DNA of 6,650 nt from CAUZSN01 sp963582345 (GTDB lineage: Bacteria > Planctomycetota > Planctomycetia > Planctomycetales > Planctomycetaceae). Positions 1 through 6,537 of this stretch are shown in pieces. The stretch spans positions 1 through 6,650 of the forward strand of contig CAUZSN010000139.1 in NCBI GenBank assembly GCA_963582345.1. The letters run 5' to 3'. Position numbers and translations under genes: made by a program. Within the stretch, counting starts at the first letter, position 1; the number at the start of each line of letters is the position of its first letter. Below the pieces are notes generated by a model. That model was not told where the DNA came from and made no database searches. It saw only the letters and a list, made by a program, of their open reading frames with translations.

Positions 1-252
1 CAAGAAGTGCTCGACCAATTGGACGCCGAACATGAAGCTGCCCAGCAAGCGTTTCAAACACTCAACCGCCGTTATCAGTATAGTGAACAGGGAGGAGCTC
101 CGTTGCTGGGGATTGAGGGAATCTGTATTATCTGTCACGGTTCCAGTAATGCTATATCCATTTGCAACGCGCTGAACGTCGCCACGACTTTCGAAGCTCG
201 CCAAATCAATTCGCAAATCGTCGCAGAACTCTCCGAATCGGTAATGGTGTGA
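1..252 (+). CDS. plsX: PlsX C-terminus (phosphate acyltransferase), 5' end cut off by the window
   Basis: This is the last 83 codons of a gene that begins before the window; the frame is open from base 1 to the TGA at 250-252. PlsX is a peripheral membrane enzyme that converts acyl-ACP and phosphate into acyl-phosphate, the donor that PlsY uses to start phospholipid synthesis. The recognisable part is the conserved C-terminal block SEQGGAPLLG (about residues 26-35 of the fragment), followed by GICIICHGSSNA, which matches the family pattern YGGAPLLG...V.I.HG.S. The Tyr usually found before GGAPLLG is Gln here. The following helix (ISICNALNVA) is typical of the PlsX end. Its position just upstream of fabD agrees with the widespread plsX-fab linkage. 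fabH, often found between plsX and fabD, is absent. Identification is strong, although only the C-terminus can be judged. Confidence 0.9.
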   Translation, partial: QEVLDQLDAEHEAAQQAFQTLNRRYQYSEQGGAPLLGIEGICIICHGSSNAISICNALNVATTFEARQINSQIVAELSESVMV

Positions 253-392
253 CTCGGCAGAGCCCAGGTCCCACAACTCGGAAAATTGCTCCAGACAGTT
301 TACCTGCGAAATCCAAAATGCAACCGTCCACAGTCGAACTGACCATGCGACGTCGGGTGCTCGTCGTCCATTGCAATCCGCTATAGCATCCG

Positions 393-399
393 AAAAGGA
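393..399 (+). promoter_or_regulatory. Ribosome binding site that sets the fabD start at GTG 407
   Basis: AAAAGGA lies 7 nt before GTG 407. This supports that GTG over the in-frame TTG at 371, which has no purine-rich site in front of it and would add 12 residues before the family's normal N-terminus. Confidence 0.6.
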
Positions 400-406
400 C
401 TCTTTT

Positions 407-1315
407 GTGAGTAAGATTGCATTTCTATTTCCCGGACAAGGCGCGCAAATGGTCGGGATGGGGAAAGCGCTGGCTGACAATTATCCGGCCGCGCGTAACT
501 TGTTTGATCAAGCCGGCGATATCCTTGGCTATGACTTGGCCAAGATCTGTTTCGAGGGGCCGGCTGAGCAGCTCGATTCAACGATCGTCAGTCAACCCGC
601 CCTGTTTGTCACCAGTCTGGCGGCTTTGGAAAAACTCCGTGCCGATCAGCCCGCTGTTGTCCTGGCCTGTGAGATGGCGGCCGGATTAAGTCTGGGAGAA
701 TATACGGCCCTCGCCTTTGCCGGAGTGATGACGTTCGAGGATGGATTACGTCTAGTTCAACGTCGCGGTGAAGCCATGCAGAAGGCTGCAGATCGCACAC
801 CTTCCGGAATGGTCAGCATTTTGTTTCTCGATCGCGAGCAGGTTGAAAAGATTTGCTGCGAGGCATCCGATACCGACAAACTGTGGATCGCCAATTACCT
901 TTGTCCAGACAACATTGTGGTCTCAGGAGAAAATTCCGCCTGCGAACGTGCAGCGGAACTGGCCCAACAGGCGGGTGGAAGGGGCGTGCCGCTGGCCGTG
1001 GCGGGTGCATTCCACACAAGTTTGATGGATCCCGCGGACGCTCGACTAGCCGAAGCACTGACCAGCGTTCCATTATCGGCGCCCGACATCCCTGTGGTTT
1101 CTAACGTTGATTCTTTGCCACATAACTCACCGGATGAAATCAGTGAGCTGTTGGTTCGCCAAGTCGTTAGCCCAGTGCTGTGGGAAGAGTCCATGCGCTT
1201 TATGTTGGACCAGAAAATGGATGAGTTTTACGAAATTGGTCCGGGCAGGATTTTACGCGGTTTGTTGAAGCGAATCGATCGTAAAGTCGCGTGCACGACA
1301 ATTGATGCCTCTTGA
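407..1315 (+). CDS. fabD: FabD, malonyl-CoA:ACP transacylase
   Basis: This cytoplasmic enzyme transfers malonyl from CoA to the ACP phosphopantetheine, supplying the extender for fatty acid elongation. The product is 302 residues, close to the usual ~310. From GTG 407 the protein opens as MSKIAFLFPGQGAQ, the standard N-terminus with the oxyanion Gln in GQGAQ (Q11). The nucleophile elbow is GLSLGE with Ser95. The malonate-binding Arg is R120 (RRGEAM), the catalytic His is H203 (AFHTSLM), and the conserved Gln is Q252 (LVRQ). The C-terminus carries the family block EIGPGRILRGLLKRI. One oddity is that the residue before the nucleophile is Leu instead of the common His (GHSLGE). The gene follows plsX after 154 bases and precedes acpP by 148 bases. 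fabG, commonly next to fabD, is missing. All catalytic residues are present, so it is very probably active. Confidence 0.95.
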   Translation: MSKIAFLFPGQGAQMVGMGKALADNYPAARNLFDQAGDILGYDLAKICFEGPAEQLDSTIVSQPALFVTSLAALEKLRADQPAVVLACEMAAGLSLGEYTALAFAGVMTFEDGLRLVQRRGEAMQKAADRTPSGMVSILFLDREQVEKICCEASDTDKLWIANYLCPDNIVVSGENSACERAAELAQQAGGRGVPLAVAGAFHTSLMDPADARLAEALTSVPLSAPDIPVVSNVDSLPHNSPDEISELLVRQVVSPVLWEESMRFMLDQKMDEFYEIGPGRILRGLLKRIDRKVACTTIDAS

Positions 1316-1326
1316 GAGGTTTACGG

Positions 1327-1355
1327 TTTACATTCGGTGGAAAACGCGTTATATG
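1327..1355 (+). promoter_or_regulatory. Candidate sigma70-type promoter for acpP-fabF
   Basis: TTTACA (1327-1332, 5 of 6 to TTGACA) and TATATG (1350-1355, 4 of 6 to TATAAT) are separated by exactly 17 nt in the fabD-acpP gap. Initiation near 1362 would give a leader of about 100 nt before acpP. A separate promoter would allow ACP, a highly abundant protein, to be made in excess of FabD. This is pattern matching only; planctomycete promoters are poorly defined. Confidence 0.35.
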
Positions 1356-1450
1356 TTCGCTCTTGACGACTTTAGTGGCATACTCAAACTATGTAAGAAC
1401 TGAAGGCATAGCAAGCCGGTTTGGTATGTTGATTTTTGTCATTCGCTGAC

Positions 1451-1455
1451 GGAGG
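1451..1455 (+). promoter_or_regulatory. Strong ribosome binding site for acpP (start GTG 1464)
   Basis: GGAGG lies 8 nt before GTG 1464. It is the strongest Shine-Dalgarno match in the window, which fits the high expression expected of ACP, and it fixes the non-ATG start. Confidence 0.75.
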
Positions 1456-1463
1456 AAACAAGC

Positions 1464-1700
1464 GTGGCGACTGAGGAGAAAGTGATTGTAATCGTTGCTG
1501 AGCAATTGGGCGTCCCGAAAGAGGAAGTGAGCCGTGACAGCTCCTTCGTCGATGATCTGAAAGCCGATTCGTTGGACATCGTCGAATTGGTGATGGAATT
1601 CGAAGACGCATTTGACATCACGATCCCCGATGACGATTACGATAAAATTCGCTCTGTTGGAAATGCGATCGATTACATCGACAACGCTGAAAAGAGCTAG
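1464..1700 (+). CDS. acpP: Acyl carrier protein (AcpP)
   Basis: This is the small acidic protein that carries growing acyl chains on a 4'-phosphopantetheine arm between the soluble enzymes of type II fatty acid synthesis. The product is 78 residues, the normal size. The attachment site is DSLDIVELVM with Ser36, preceded by the usual FVDDLKA loop and followed by the acidic recognition helix II (MEFEDAFDITIPDDD). The protein is strongly acidic and predicted to be a four-helix bundle. The GTG start is backed by GGAGG 8 nt upstream. fabF starts 3 nt after the stop, so the two are very likely co-transcribed and perhaps translationally coupled. It is most likely the housekeeping ACP, given its place between fabD and fabF. 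It could also serve the ketosynthase-like protein downstream. Confidence 0.96.
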   Translation: MATEEKVIVIVAEQLGVPKEEVSRDSSFVDDLKADSLDIVELVMEFEDAFDITIPDDDYDKIRSVGNAIDYIDNAEKS

Positions 1701-1703
1701 CGG

Positions 1704-2948
1704 ATGACAAGGCGAGTTGTCGTCACCGGGATCTCTGTCGTCACCTCTCTCGGAAACAAGATTTCCGATTTCTGGACGCGCCTGTGTGCCGGGACGAGCG
1801 GCATCGGTCGAATTGAACGTTTTGATTGCTCGGAGTTCAAGGTGCGCTTTGGCGGTGAGATCAAGGACTTTGATCCCGTCAAGCAAATTAAAATCGAACA
1901 AAAAGAAGTTAGACGCTTAGATCGCTTTTGCCAGTTTGCCCTTGTCGGTGCCCAGAAGGCCGTTGATTGGGCGGGAATCGATTTTACTCAAGGTGATTCG
2001 TTTCGCTATGGCGCAGTAATCGGCAGTGGCATCGGTGGTTTGAGTGAGATCGAGACGCAGCATTGCCGACTGTTCGAATTCGGGCCTCGGAAGGTATCCC
2101 CCTTCATGATTCCCAAATTGATGGTGAACGCCGCTAGTGGGAATATCTCGGTCCGTTGGAAACTACGCGGTCCGAACAGCGCAGTGGCCACTGCCTGCGC
2201 ATCGGCCACTAACGCCATTGGCGACGCCTTTAAGCTGATCCAAAACGACATGGCTGATGTCATGTTGACCGGCGGCAGCGAGGCAGCAATGACTCCGATG
2301 GGTCTGTCAGGTTTCGCTCGGATGAACGCACTATCCACGCGCAACGAAGAACCCGAACGTGCCAGCCGGCCGTTCGACCGAGAACGTGACGGATTCGTGA
2401 TGGCCGAAGGAGCCGGCATCGTCCTACTGGAAGAATTCGAACACGCACGCCGCCGTGGAGCTGAGATCTTGGCCGAAGTGATTGGCTATGGAATGACATC
2501 CGACGGTTCGCACATGACAGCTCCCGACCCTCAGGGAACGGGCGCCGCGCGGGCGATGAAGTCGGCGCTGGCAGACGCAAGATTGAACCCCGAAGGTATC
2601 GACTACATCAATGCCCACGGAACCAGCACGCCTCTGGGCGACGTGGCCGAGACCATTGCCATTAAATCGGTGTTTCATTCGCATGCGAAGAAGCTGGCCG
2701 TCTCGAGCACGAAAAGCCAGTTGGGCCATCTGCTGGGAGCATCGGGAGGCGTCGAATTCGCCGTATGTGTGTTGGCCCTTCAAAATCAAATCGCCCCGCC
2801 AACGATTAATCTGGACGACCAGGACGATCAATGTGATCTGGATTACGTAGCCAACGAAGCCCGTGAATTGCCTATTCGCCGGATCTTGACGAACAGCTTT
2901 GGATTCGGCGGTCACAACGCTTGTTTGGTCCTGATAAAATCCGCCTGA
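1704..2948 (+). CDS. fabF: FabF, beta-ketoacyl-ACP synthase II
   Basis: This cytoplasmic condensing enzyme carries out decarboxylative Claisen condensation of malonyl-ACP with an enzyme-bound acyl chain. The product is 414 residues, the usual size. The thiolase-fold N-terminal half begins RRVVVTGISVVTSLG. The nucleophile is Cys165 in ATACASATNAI. The two catalytic histidines are H305 (NAHGTSTPLGD) and H342 (KSQLGHLLGASG), and K337 is the conserved Lys. The C-terminal gating loop is GFGGHN (400-405) with Phe401. Every position is offset by about +2 from the E. coli FabF residues (C163, H303, K335, H340, F400), so the enzyme should be fully active. ATG 1704 is 3 nt after the acpP stop with only a weak AAAGAG site, which suggests coupling to acpP translation. 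The gene after it is a degenerate paralogue, so this protein could work as a homodimer and also as the active subunit of a heterodimer (inference). Confidence 0.96.
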   Translation: MTRRVVVTGISVVTSLGNKISDFWTRLCAGTSGIGRIERFDCSEFKVRFGGEIKDFDPVKQIKIEQKEVRRLDRFCQFALVGAQKAVDWAGIDFTQGDSFRYGAVIGSGIGGLSEIETQHCRLFEFGPRKVSPFMIPKLMVNAASGNISVRWKLRGPNSAVATACASATNAIGDAFKLIQNDMADVMLTGGSEAAMTPMGLSGFARMNALSTRNEEPERASRPFDRERDGFVMAEGAGIVLLEEFEHARRRGAEILAEVIGYGMTSDGSHMTAPDPQGTGAARAMKSALADARLNPEGIDYINAHGTSTPLGDVAETIAIKSVFHSHAKKLAVSSTKSQLGHLLGASGGVEFAVCVLALQNQIAPPTINLDDQDDQCDLDYVANEARELPIRRILTNSFGFGGHNACLVLIKSA

Positions 2949-3015
2949 ACCGTCAAAGCATGCTCCGAGTCAAGTTCTTTGCGAAAAAGCGTTTCACGTG
3001 CGTTCGCTTGCAAAT

Positions 3016-3043
3016 TTGAAGAGATTTCTCTTTCCTGGATAGT
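3016..3043 (+). promoter_or_regulatory. Candidate promoter for the second ketosynthase gene, with an internal palindrome
   Basis: TTGAAG (3016-3021, 4 of 6) and GATAGT (3038-3043, 4 of 6) are 16 nt apart. A perfect inverted repeat, AAGAGA-TT-TCTCTT (3019-3032), overlaps the -35 and the spacer, where a repressor could bind. The gap between fabF and the next gene is about 185 bases, so a separate promoter is plausible. The match is modest and could be chance. Confidence 0.25.
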
Positions 3044-3133
3044 TTTACTTCCCTGCCGTCATGAGATTTCGTGTTACAAAAGAACTCTTGCAAAAAATAG
3101 ACTTCAGTGGCAAGTTATGCCCTGATAATCGAC

Positions 3134-4444
3134 ATGAGTGATCAAAATCTTCGCAAACGTGTGGTCATAACCGGTGTCGGAATTTTCAGTCCGATTGGCA
3201 TCGGTGTTGAGCCCTTTTGGCAAGGATTAGTAACCGGAAAAAGTGGCATACATCCGATCGACGGGATGTCCTGCACTGCACTACCACAAAATGTGGGCAG
3301 CGAGGTGAAAGAATTTACCGAATCGTCTGCGAAAAAAGTTTATCTGAAACAACAACGTAAGAGCATCAAGGTAATGTGTCGCGAAGTCCAACTGGGCGTA
3401 GCCTCAGCGAAACTTGCTGTGGAGAATTCCGGTCTGGACGTGGAACAGATCGACCGCGGACGTTTGGGCGTGGATTTCGGTGCAAACCAGATGTTTAGTC
3501 CACCTCAGGCTCTATTGGATGGATGCAACGCGTGTATTGAAGGAGACGACCGCCGCTTTAATTTCGAGAAATGGGGAACCCGCGGGTTGGGTGGTATGGA
3601 ACCATTATGGCTACTCAAATATCTACCGAATATGCCCGCCTGTCACATTGCGATTGCCGCAGATGCTCGAGGGCCAAACAACTCATTGACACATGCAGAA
3701 GCTTCAGCGAATCTTGCGATGGGTGAAGCCTTTCGCATCATCGTCCGCGGTAGCGCCGACATGATGATCGCCGGCAGCACCGGTTCACGTTTACATCCCA
3801 CCCATTGCATGCACGCGGTTCTTTGGGACGACTTGGCACATGGGGAAAACCCGCCTGAACAATGGTGTCGCCCCTTCGATCTGCATCGCACTGGCCAAAT
3901 CCTCGGCGAAGGATCCTGCTCATTCATTTTTGAAGAGGAATCACACGCGAGAAATCGCAACGCGACTATTTTGGGCACGATCCTGGGCACTGGATCCTCG
4001 TGCGTGATCGATCGACAGGGACGTGCCAACATTTGTGCGGCTCTGATAATTGCGATGCGGAACGCACTGAGCGACGCTGATCTGAGTCCCGCGGATGTTG
4101 GACACGTCAACGCACATGGTCTGGGAACGATACGATGCGACATCAACGAGGCTGCAGCCATCCATAACGTGTTTGGTAAACGCGCTGAAACAGTGCCGGT
4201 CACCGCTCTAAAGAGCTGTCTGGGAAATTCTGGCGCGGGCGCCGGAACGCTAGAATTGGCCGGTTCACTGATGGCATTAAAGCACGGCTTTGTGCCCGCC
4301 ACGTTGAATTACGAATCGCCAGATCCGGCATGCATCCTCAACATCGTGCACACCAAACCGCTGCCAATGACCAACAAAATTGTTCTGAATATCAACGTGA
4401 CCAGCCAAGGACAGGCCAGTGCACTTGTGGTGTGTGGAGCATGA
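3134..4444 (+). CDS. Ketosynthase-fold protein with a Cys-to-Glu active site (KS-beta/chain-length-factor-like)
   Basis: The protein is a 436-residue paralogue of FabF with clear KS landmarks: RVVITGVGIFSPIG (9-22), ARGPN (178-182), EGSCSFIFEEE (259-269), NAHG (326-329) and LKSCLGN (359-365). Aligned on GPN and the following ASA..A.GEAF helix, the nucleophilic Cys of FabF is Glu189 (THAEASAN). First catalytic His328 and Lys360 remain. The second His is Asn365, and the GFGGHN loop is replaced by VTSQGQA (422-428). Ordinary condensation through an acyl-Cys intermediate is therefore not expected. The segment between about residues 115 and 182 is some 16 residues longer than in FabF. Actinomycete KS-beta subunits, which lack the Cys and pair with an active KS-alpha, are the closest functional precedent; that role here is inference. 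The start is uncertain: ATG 3134 gives the usual KS N-terminus, GTG 3107 would add 9 residues, and neither has a clear ribosome site. The frame is intact, arguing against a pseudogene. Confidence 0.85.
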   Translation: MSDQNLRKRVVITGVGIFSPIGIGVEPFWQGLVTGKSGIHPIDGMSCTALPQNVGSEVKEFTESSAKKVYLKQQRKSIKVMCREVQLGVASAKLAVENSGLDVEQIDRGRLGVDFGANQMFSPPQALLDGCNACIEGDDRRFNFEKWGTRGLGGMEPLWLLKYLPNMPACHIAIAADARGPNNSLTHAEASANLAMGEAFRIIVRGSADMMIAGSTGSRLHPTHCMHAVLWDDLAHGENPPEQWCRPFDLHRTGQILGEGSCSFIFEEESHARNRNATILGTILGTGSSCVIDRQGRANICAALIIAMRNALSDADLSPADVGHVNAHGLGTIRCDINEAAAIHNVFGKRAETVPVTALKSCLGNSGAGAGTLELAGSLMALKHGFVPATLNYESPDPACILNIVHTKPLPMTNKIVLNINVTSQGQASALVVCGA

Positions 4445-4486
4445 TCCAAGAATCAAACCCGAACTTCCAAAAATAAACTGTCTCGC

Positions 4487-4495
4487 TGATATAAG
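4487..4495 (+). promoter_or_regulatory. Candidate extended -10 promoter for ribF-nrnA
   Basis: TGATATAAG combines a TG at the extended position, one spacer base and TATAAG (5 of 6 to TATAAT). No good -35 is present; the best is TTCCAA at 4465-4470, 19 nt away, which is acceptable for an extended -10 promoter. Initiation near 4502 would leave a ~60-nt leader before ribF and separate this unit from the fatty acid genes. Confidence 0.35.
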
Positions 4496-4563
4496 ATTCC
4501 GGCAACAACTCAGCACTGTTCGGAAATTGTGATTGATCGAGAGAGTTTGAAGAAATATCGTTG

Positions 4564-5496
4564 ATGAAACTCCTACACGGCTTTGAAGACCGGAATGCAT
4601 TTCAGGGAGGCTTCGTCTCAATCGGAAATTTCGACGGCGTCCATCGCGGGCATCAAAGCATAATTTCCACACTGGTCCGGCAAGCGAAATTGGCCGCTAG
4701 TCCCGCTGTGGTCTTGACATTCGACCCTCATCCCATTCGTCTGCTGAAGCCAGGTCAAGCCCCGCCCAACCTGAGCGCCTTGCACCAAAAAATGCAACTA
4801 CTGGAAAAACTGGGGGTTGATTGTGTGATCGCCTATCCAACCGATTGGGACCTTTTACAATTGACTCCGGAACAATTCTTCCAGAAGATCGTACAAAGTC
4901 AACTCAAGGCGAAAGGACTAGTTGAAGGGCCGAATTTCTTTTTTGGCCACAACCGCGCAGGTGACATTGCTACGTTACAGTCACTGTGCGACGCAACCGG
5001 TCTGACGCTGGAAATCGTGCCGCCGGTTAAAATCGGCAGGACACTGGTATCGTCCAGTTCGGTTCGAGCGTTAATTGCCAAAGGTCAATTGTCTCGCGCG
5101 GTTAACTTATTAGGACATCCTTACAGCGTACGAGGCTGTGTACGGGCTGGTGCGGACCGCGGTCGCTCGCTGGGTTTTCCGACAGCCAATCTTACGGATA
5201 TCGATACTTTGCTACCAAAAAACGGCGTCTATGCCGGCATCGGCTACCACCATCAGCAGTTGTATCCCGCAGCAATCAACGTGGGACCAAATCCGACGTT
5301 CGGCGAATCGGACCATAAACTGGAAGTGCACTTGATTAACTTTTCGGGCGACCTTTATGACAAGATGCTCGACGTCGACTTTCTCGATCGCGTGCGAGAT
5401 ACCGTGGCGTTTGAAGACGCCGGCACTTTGCGCAGCCAAATCCACGATGACCTTCAGACCGTCAGGGCACTGGCCAATGGCTGGATCACCCGCTAA
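4564..5496 (+). CDS. ribF: RibF, bifunctional riboflavin kinase / FAD synthetase
   Basis: This cytoplasmic enzyme phosphorylates riboflavin to FMN and adenylylates FMN to FAD. The product is 310 residues, the normal bifunctional length. The N-terminal nucleotidyltransferase domain (about 1-175) carries SIGNFDGVHRGH (19-30, the HxGH adenylylation motif), LTFDPHP (51-57), NFFFGHNRAGD (124-134, matching the family FGxxRxGD loop) and the SSSSVR signature (163-168). The C-terminal flavokinase domain (about 182-306) carries GRSLGFPTANL (200-210), NVGPNPTFG (239-247) and LEVHLINFSGDLY (253-265) with the catalytic Glu254. ATG 4564 is chosen over the TTG directly before it; the Shine-Dalgarno region is poor (AAGAA). 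Both active sites look intact. The usual bacterial neighbours rbfA and truB are not in view; instead nrnA follows after 45 bases. Confidence 0.95.
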   Translation: MKLLHGFEDRNAFQGGFVSIGNFDGVHRGHQSIISTLVRQAKLAASPAVVLTFDPHPIRLLKPGQAPPNLSALHQKMQLLEKLGVDCVIAYPTDWDLLQLTPEQFFQKIVQSQLKAKGLVEGPNFFFGHNRAGDIATLQSLCDATGLTLEIVPPVKIGRTLVSSSSVRALIAKGQLSRAVNLLGHPYSVRGCVRAGADRGRSLGFPTANLTDIDTLLPKNGVYAGIGYHHQQLYPAAINVGPNPTFGESDHKLEVHLINFSGDLYDKMLDVDFLDRVRDTVAFEDAGTLRSQIHDDLQTVRALANGWITR

Positions 5497-5541
5497 GCTG
5501 TCCCGAACTTTCTTGAGCAACCGTATCCTGGAATCACATAG

Positions 5542-6528
5542 ATGGAAATCAACTGGGAACCACTCAACGAGATCATCGAAACGAACAGGCGATTCGTGCT
5601 GTCCAGCCACGTTCGTCCCGACGCGGATGCGATTGGTTCCGAATTGGGCATGGCCAACTTGCTCGAAGAGTTGGATAAAACTGTTACGATCGTCAATCCG
5701 TCGAATGTCCCGTCAAATCTGGCATTTCTGGATCCAGACAAGCGAATCAAGAAACTGGGAGACGGCATCACCATCGACGCAGTGTGTGACAACGATGTTC
5801 ACATCGTGCTCGACACTAGCGCTTGGGCTCAATTGGTCGACGTTGGACATGCACTGCGAAAGACCAAAGCCGTCAAAGTGGTGATCGACCATCACGTAAG
5901 TGCGGACGATCTGGGAGCTCTCGAGTTTAAGAATACCGTAGCCGAAGCGACCGGAGCATTGGTCTTTCAATTCGCGCAACACGCCGGCATCCCGATCCAG
6001 AAACAAGTCGCCCATTGGCTGTACTGTGCAATCGCAACCGACACGGGCTGGTTCCGATTCTCCTCAACGACGAGCGAGACTATGAGGATCGCCTCGCAGT
6101 TGATTGACTCCGGCGCAAAGCCACACTTAATTTATCAAATGTTGTACGAACGAGACACGGTTGCACGTATTCACTTGACGGGCCACGTGTTGGCCCGCAC
6201 GAAAGTCGACTGTAACGGCAAGCTGGCCTACATCTGCGTGAAACAGGACGACTTCGCTCAAACCGGCGCCGTGCCGGCGGATACGGAGGATCTGGTTAAC
6301 GAGTGTCTGCGGATCGCCGGTGCAGAGTGTGCGTTTATCGCCATCGAACAAAAAAACCGGCAAGTTAAGGTCAGCTTTCGAAGTAAAACCGATGTCAATG
6401 TCGCCACGATCGCAGAGCAATTCGGCGGAGGAGGCCACAAACAAGCTGCCGGAGCCATTCTGCCCGGCCCCCTCGCCGACGCGCTGCCAAGAGTTTTGAC
6501 TGCATTTACAACCGCACTCGATCATTGA
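5542..6528 (+). CDS. nrnA: NrnA-type DHH/DHHA1 phosphoesterase (oligoribonuclease / pAp phosphatase)
   Basis: Proteins of this family degrade 2-5 nt RNA remnants to mononucleotides and often dephosphorylate 3'-phosphoadenosine 5'-phosphate, using two Mn ions in the cytoplasm. The product is 328 residues, as expected. DHH-domain motifs in order are SSHVRPDADAIGS (21-33, metal-binding His and two Asp), VLDTSAW (89-95, Asp91), VIDHHVS (114-120, the DHH signature) and ATDTGWFRF (165-173, Asp167). The C-terminal DHHA1 substrate-binding domain ends with FGGGGHKQAAGA (294-305). The common PDGD of the first motif is PDAD here, with the metal ligands kept. The length and single DHH-DHHA1 layout point to NrnA rather than the longer RecJ. 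The gene lies 45 bases behind ribF, likely in the same transcript. No strong ribosome site precedes ATG 5542. The exact substrate cannot be read from sequence. Confidence 0.9.
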   Translation: MEINWEPLNEIIETNRRFVLSSHVRPDADAIGSELGMANLLEELDKTVTIVNPSNVPSNLAFLDPDKRIKKLGDGITIDAVCDNDVHIVLDTSAWAQLVDVGHALRKTKAVKVVIDHHVSADDLGALEFKNTVAEATGALVFQFAQHAGIPIQKQVAHWLYCAIATDTGWFRFSSTTSETMRIASQLIDSGAKPHLIYQMLYERDTVARIHLTGHVLARTKVDCNGKLAYICVKQDDFAQTGAVPADTEDLVNECLRIAGAECAFIAIEQKNRQVKVSFRSKTDVNVATIAEQFGGGGHKQAAGAILPGPLADALPRVLTAFTTALDH

Positions 6529-6537
6529 CCAGCCCAC

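Noticed and set aside
348..366. Hairpin CGACG/CGTCG in the plsX-fabD gap as a terminator
   Set aside because: The stem is only 5 bp with a 9-nt loop and no T-run follows; likely chance.
371..406. Upstream TTG start for fabD at 371 adding 12 residues
   Set aside because: No ribosome site precedes it, and the extra residues lie before the conserved MSKIAFLFPGQG opening; GTG 407 has AAAAGGA at good spacing.
1363..1392. Second acpP promoter, TTGACG with a -10 near 1387-1392
   Set aside because: The best -10 matches only 3 of 6 at 18 nt spacing, weaker than the pair at 1327-1355.
1389..1901. Long minus-strand open frame (170 codons) opposite acpP and the fabF start
   Set aside because: It lies opposite two clearly identified genes and has no family motif; it is a shadow of their codon use.
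2981..3007. GCGAA/TTCGC inverted repeat after fabF as a terminator
   Set aside because: The stem is 5 bp around a 17-nt loop, and no T tract follows.
3643..4302. Minus-strand open frame of 219 codons opposite the second ketosynthase
   Set aside because: The composition (Arg, Ala and Pro rich) and full overlap with a conserved + strand gene mark it as a shadow.
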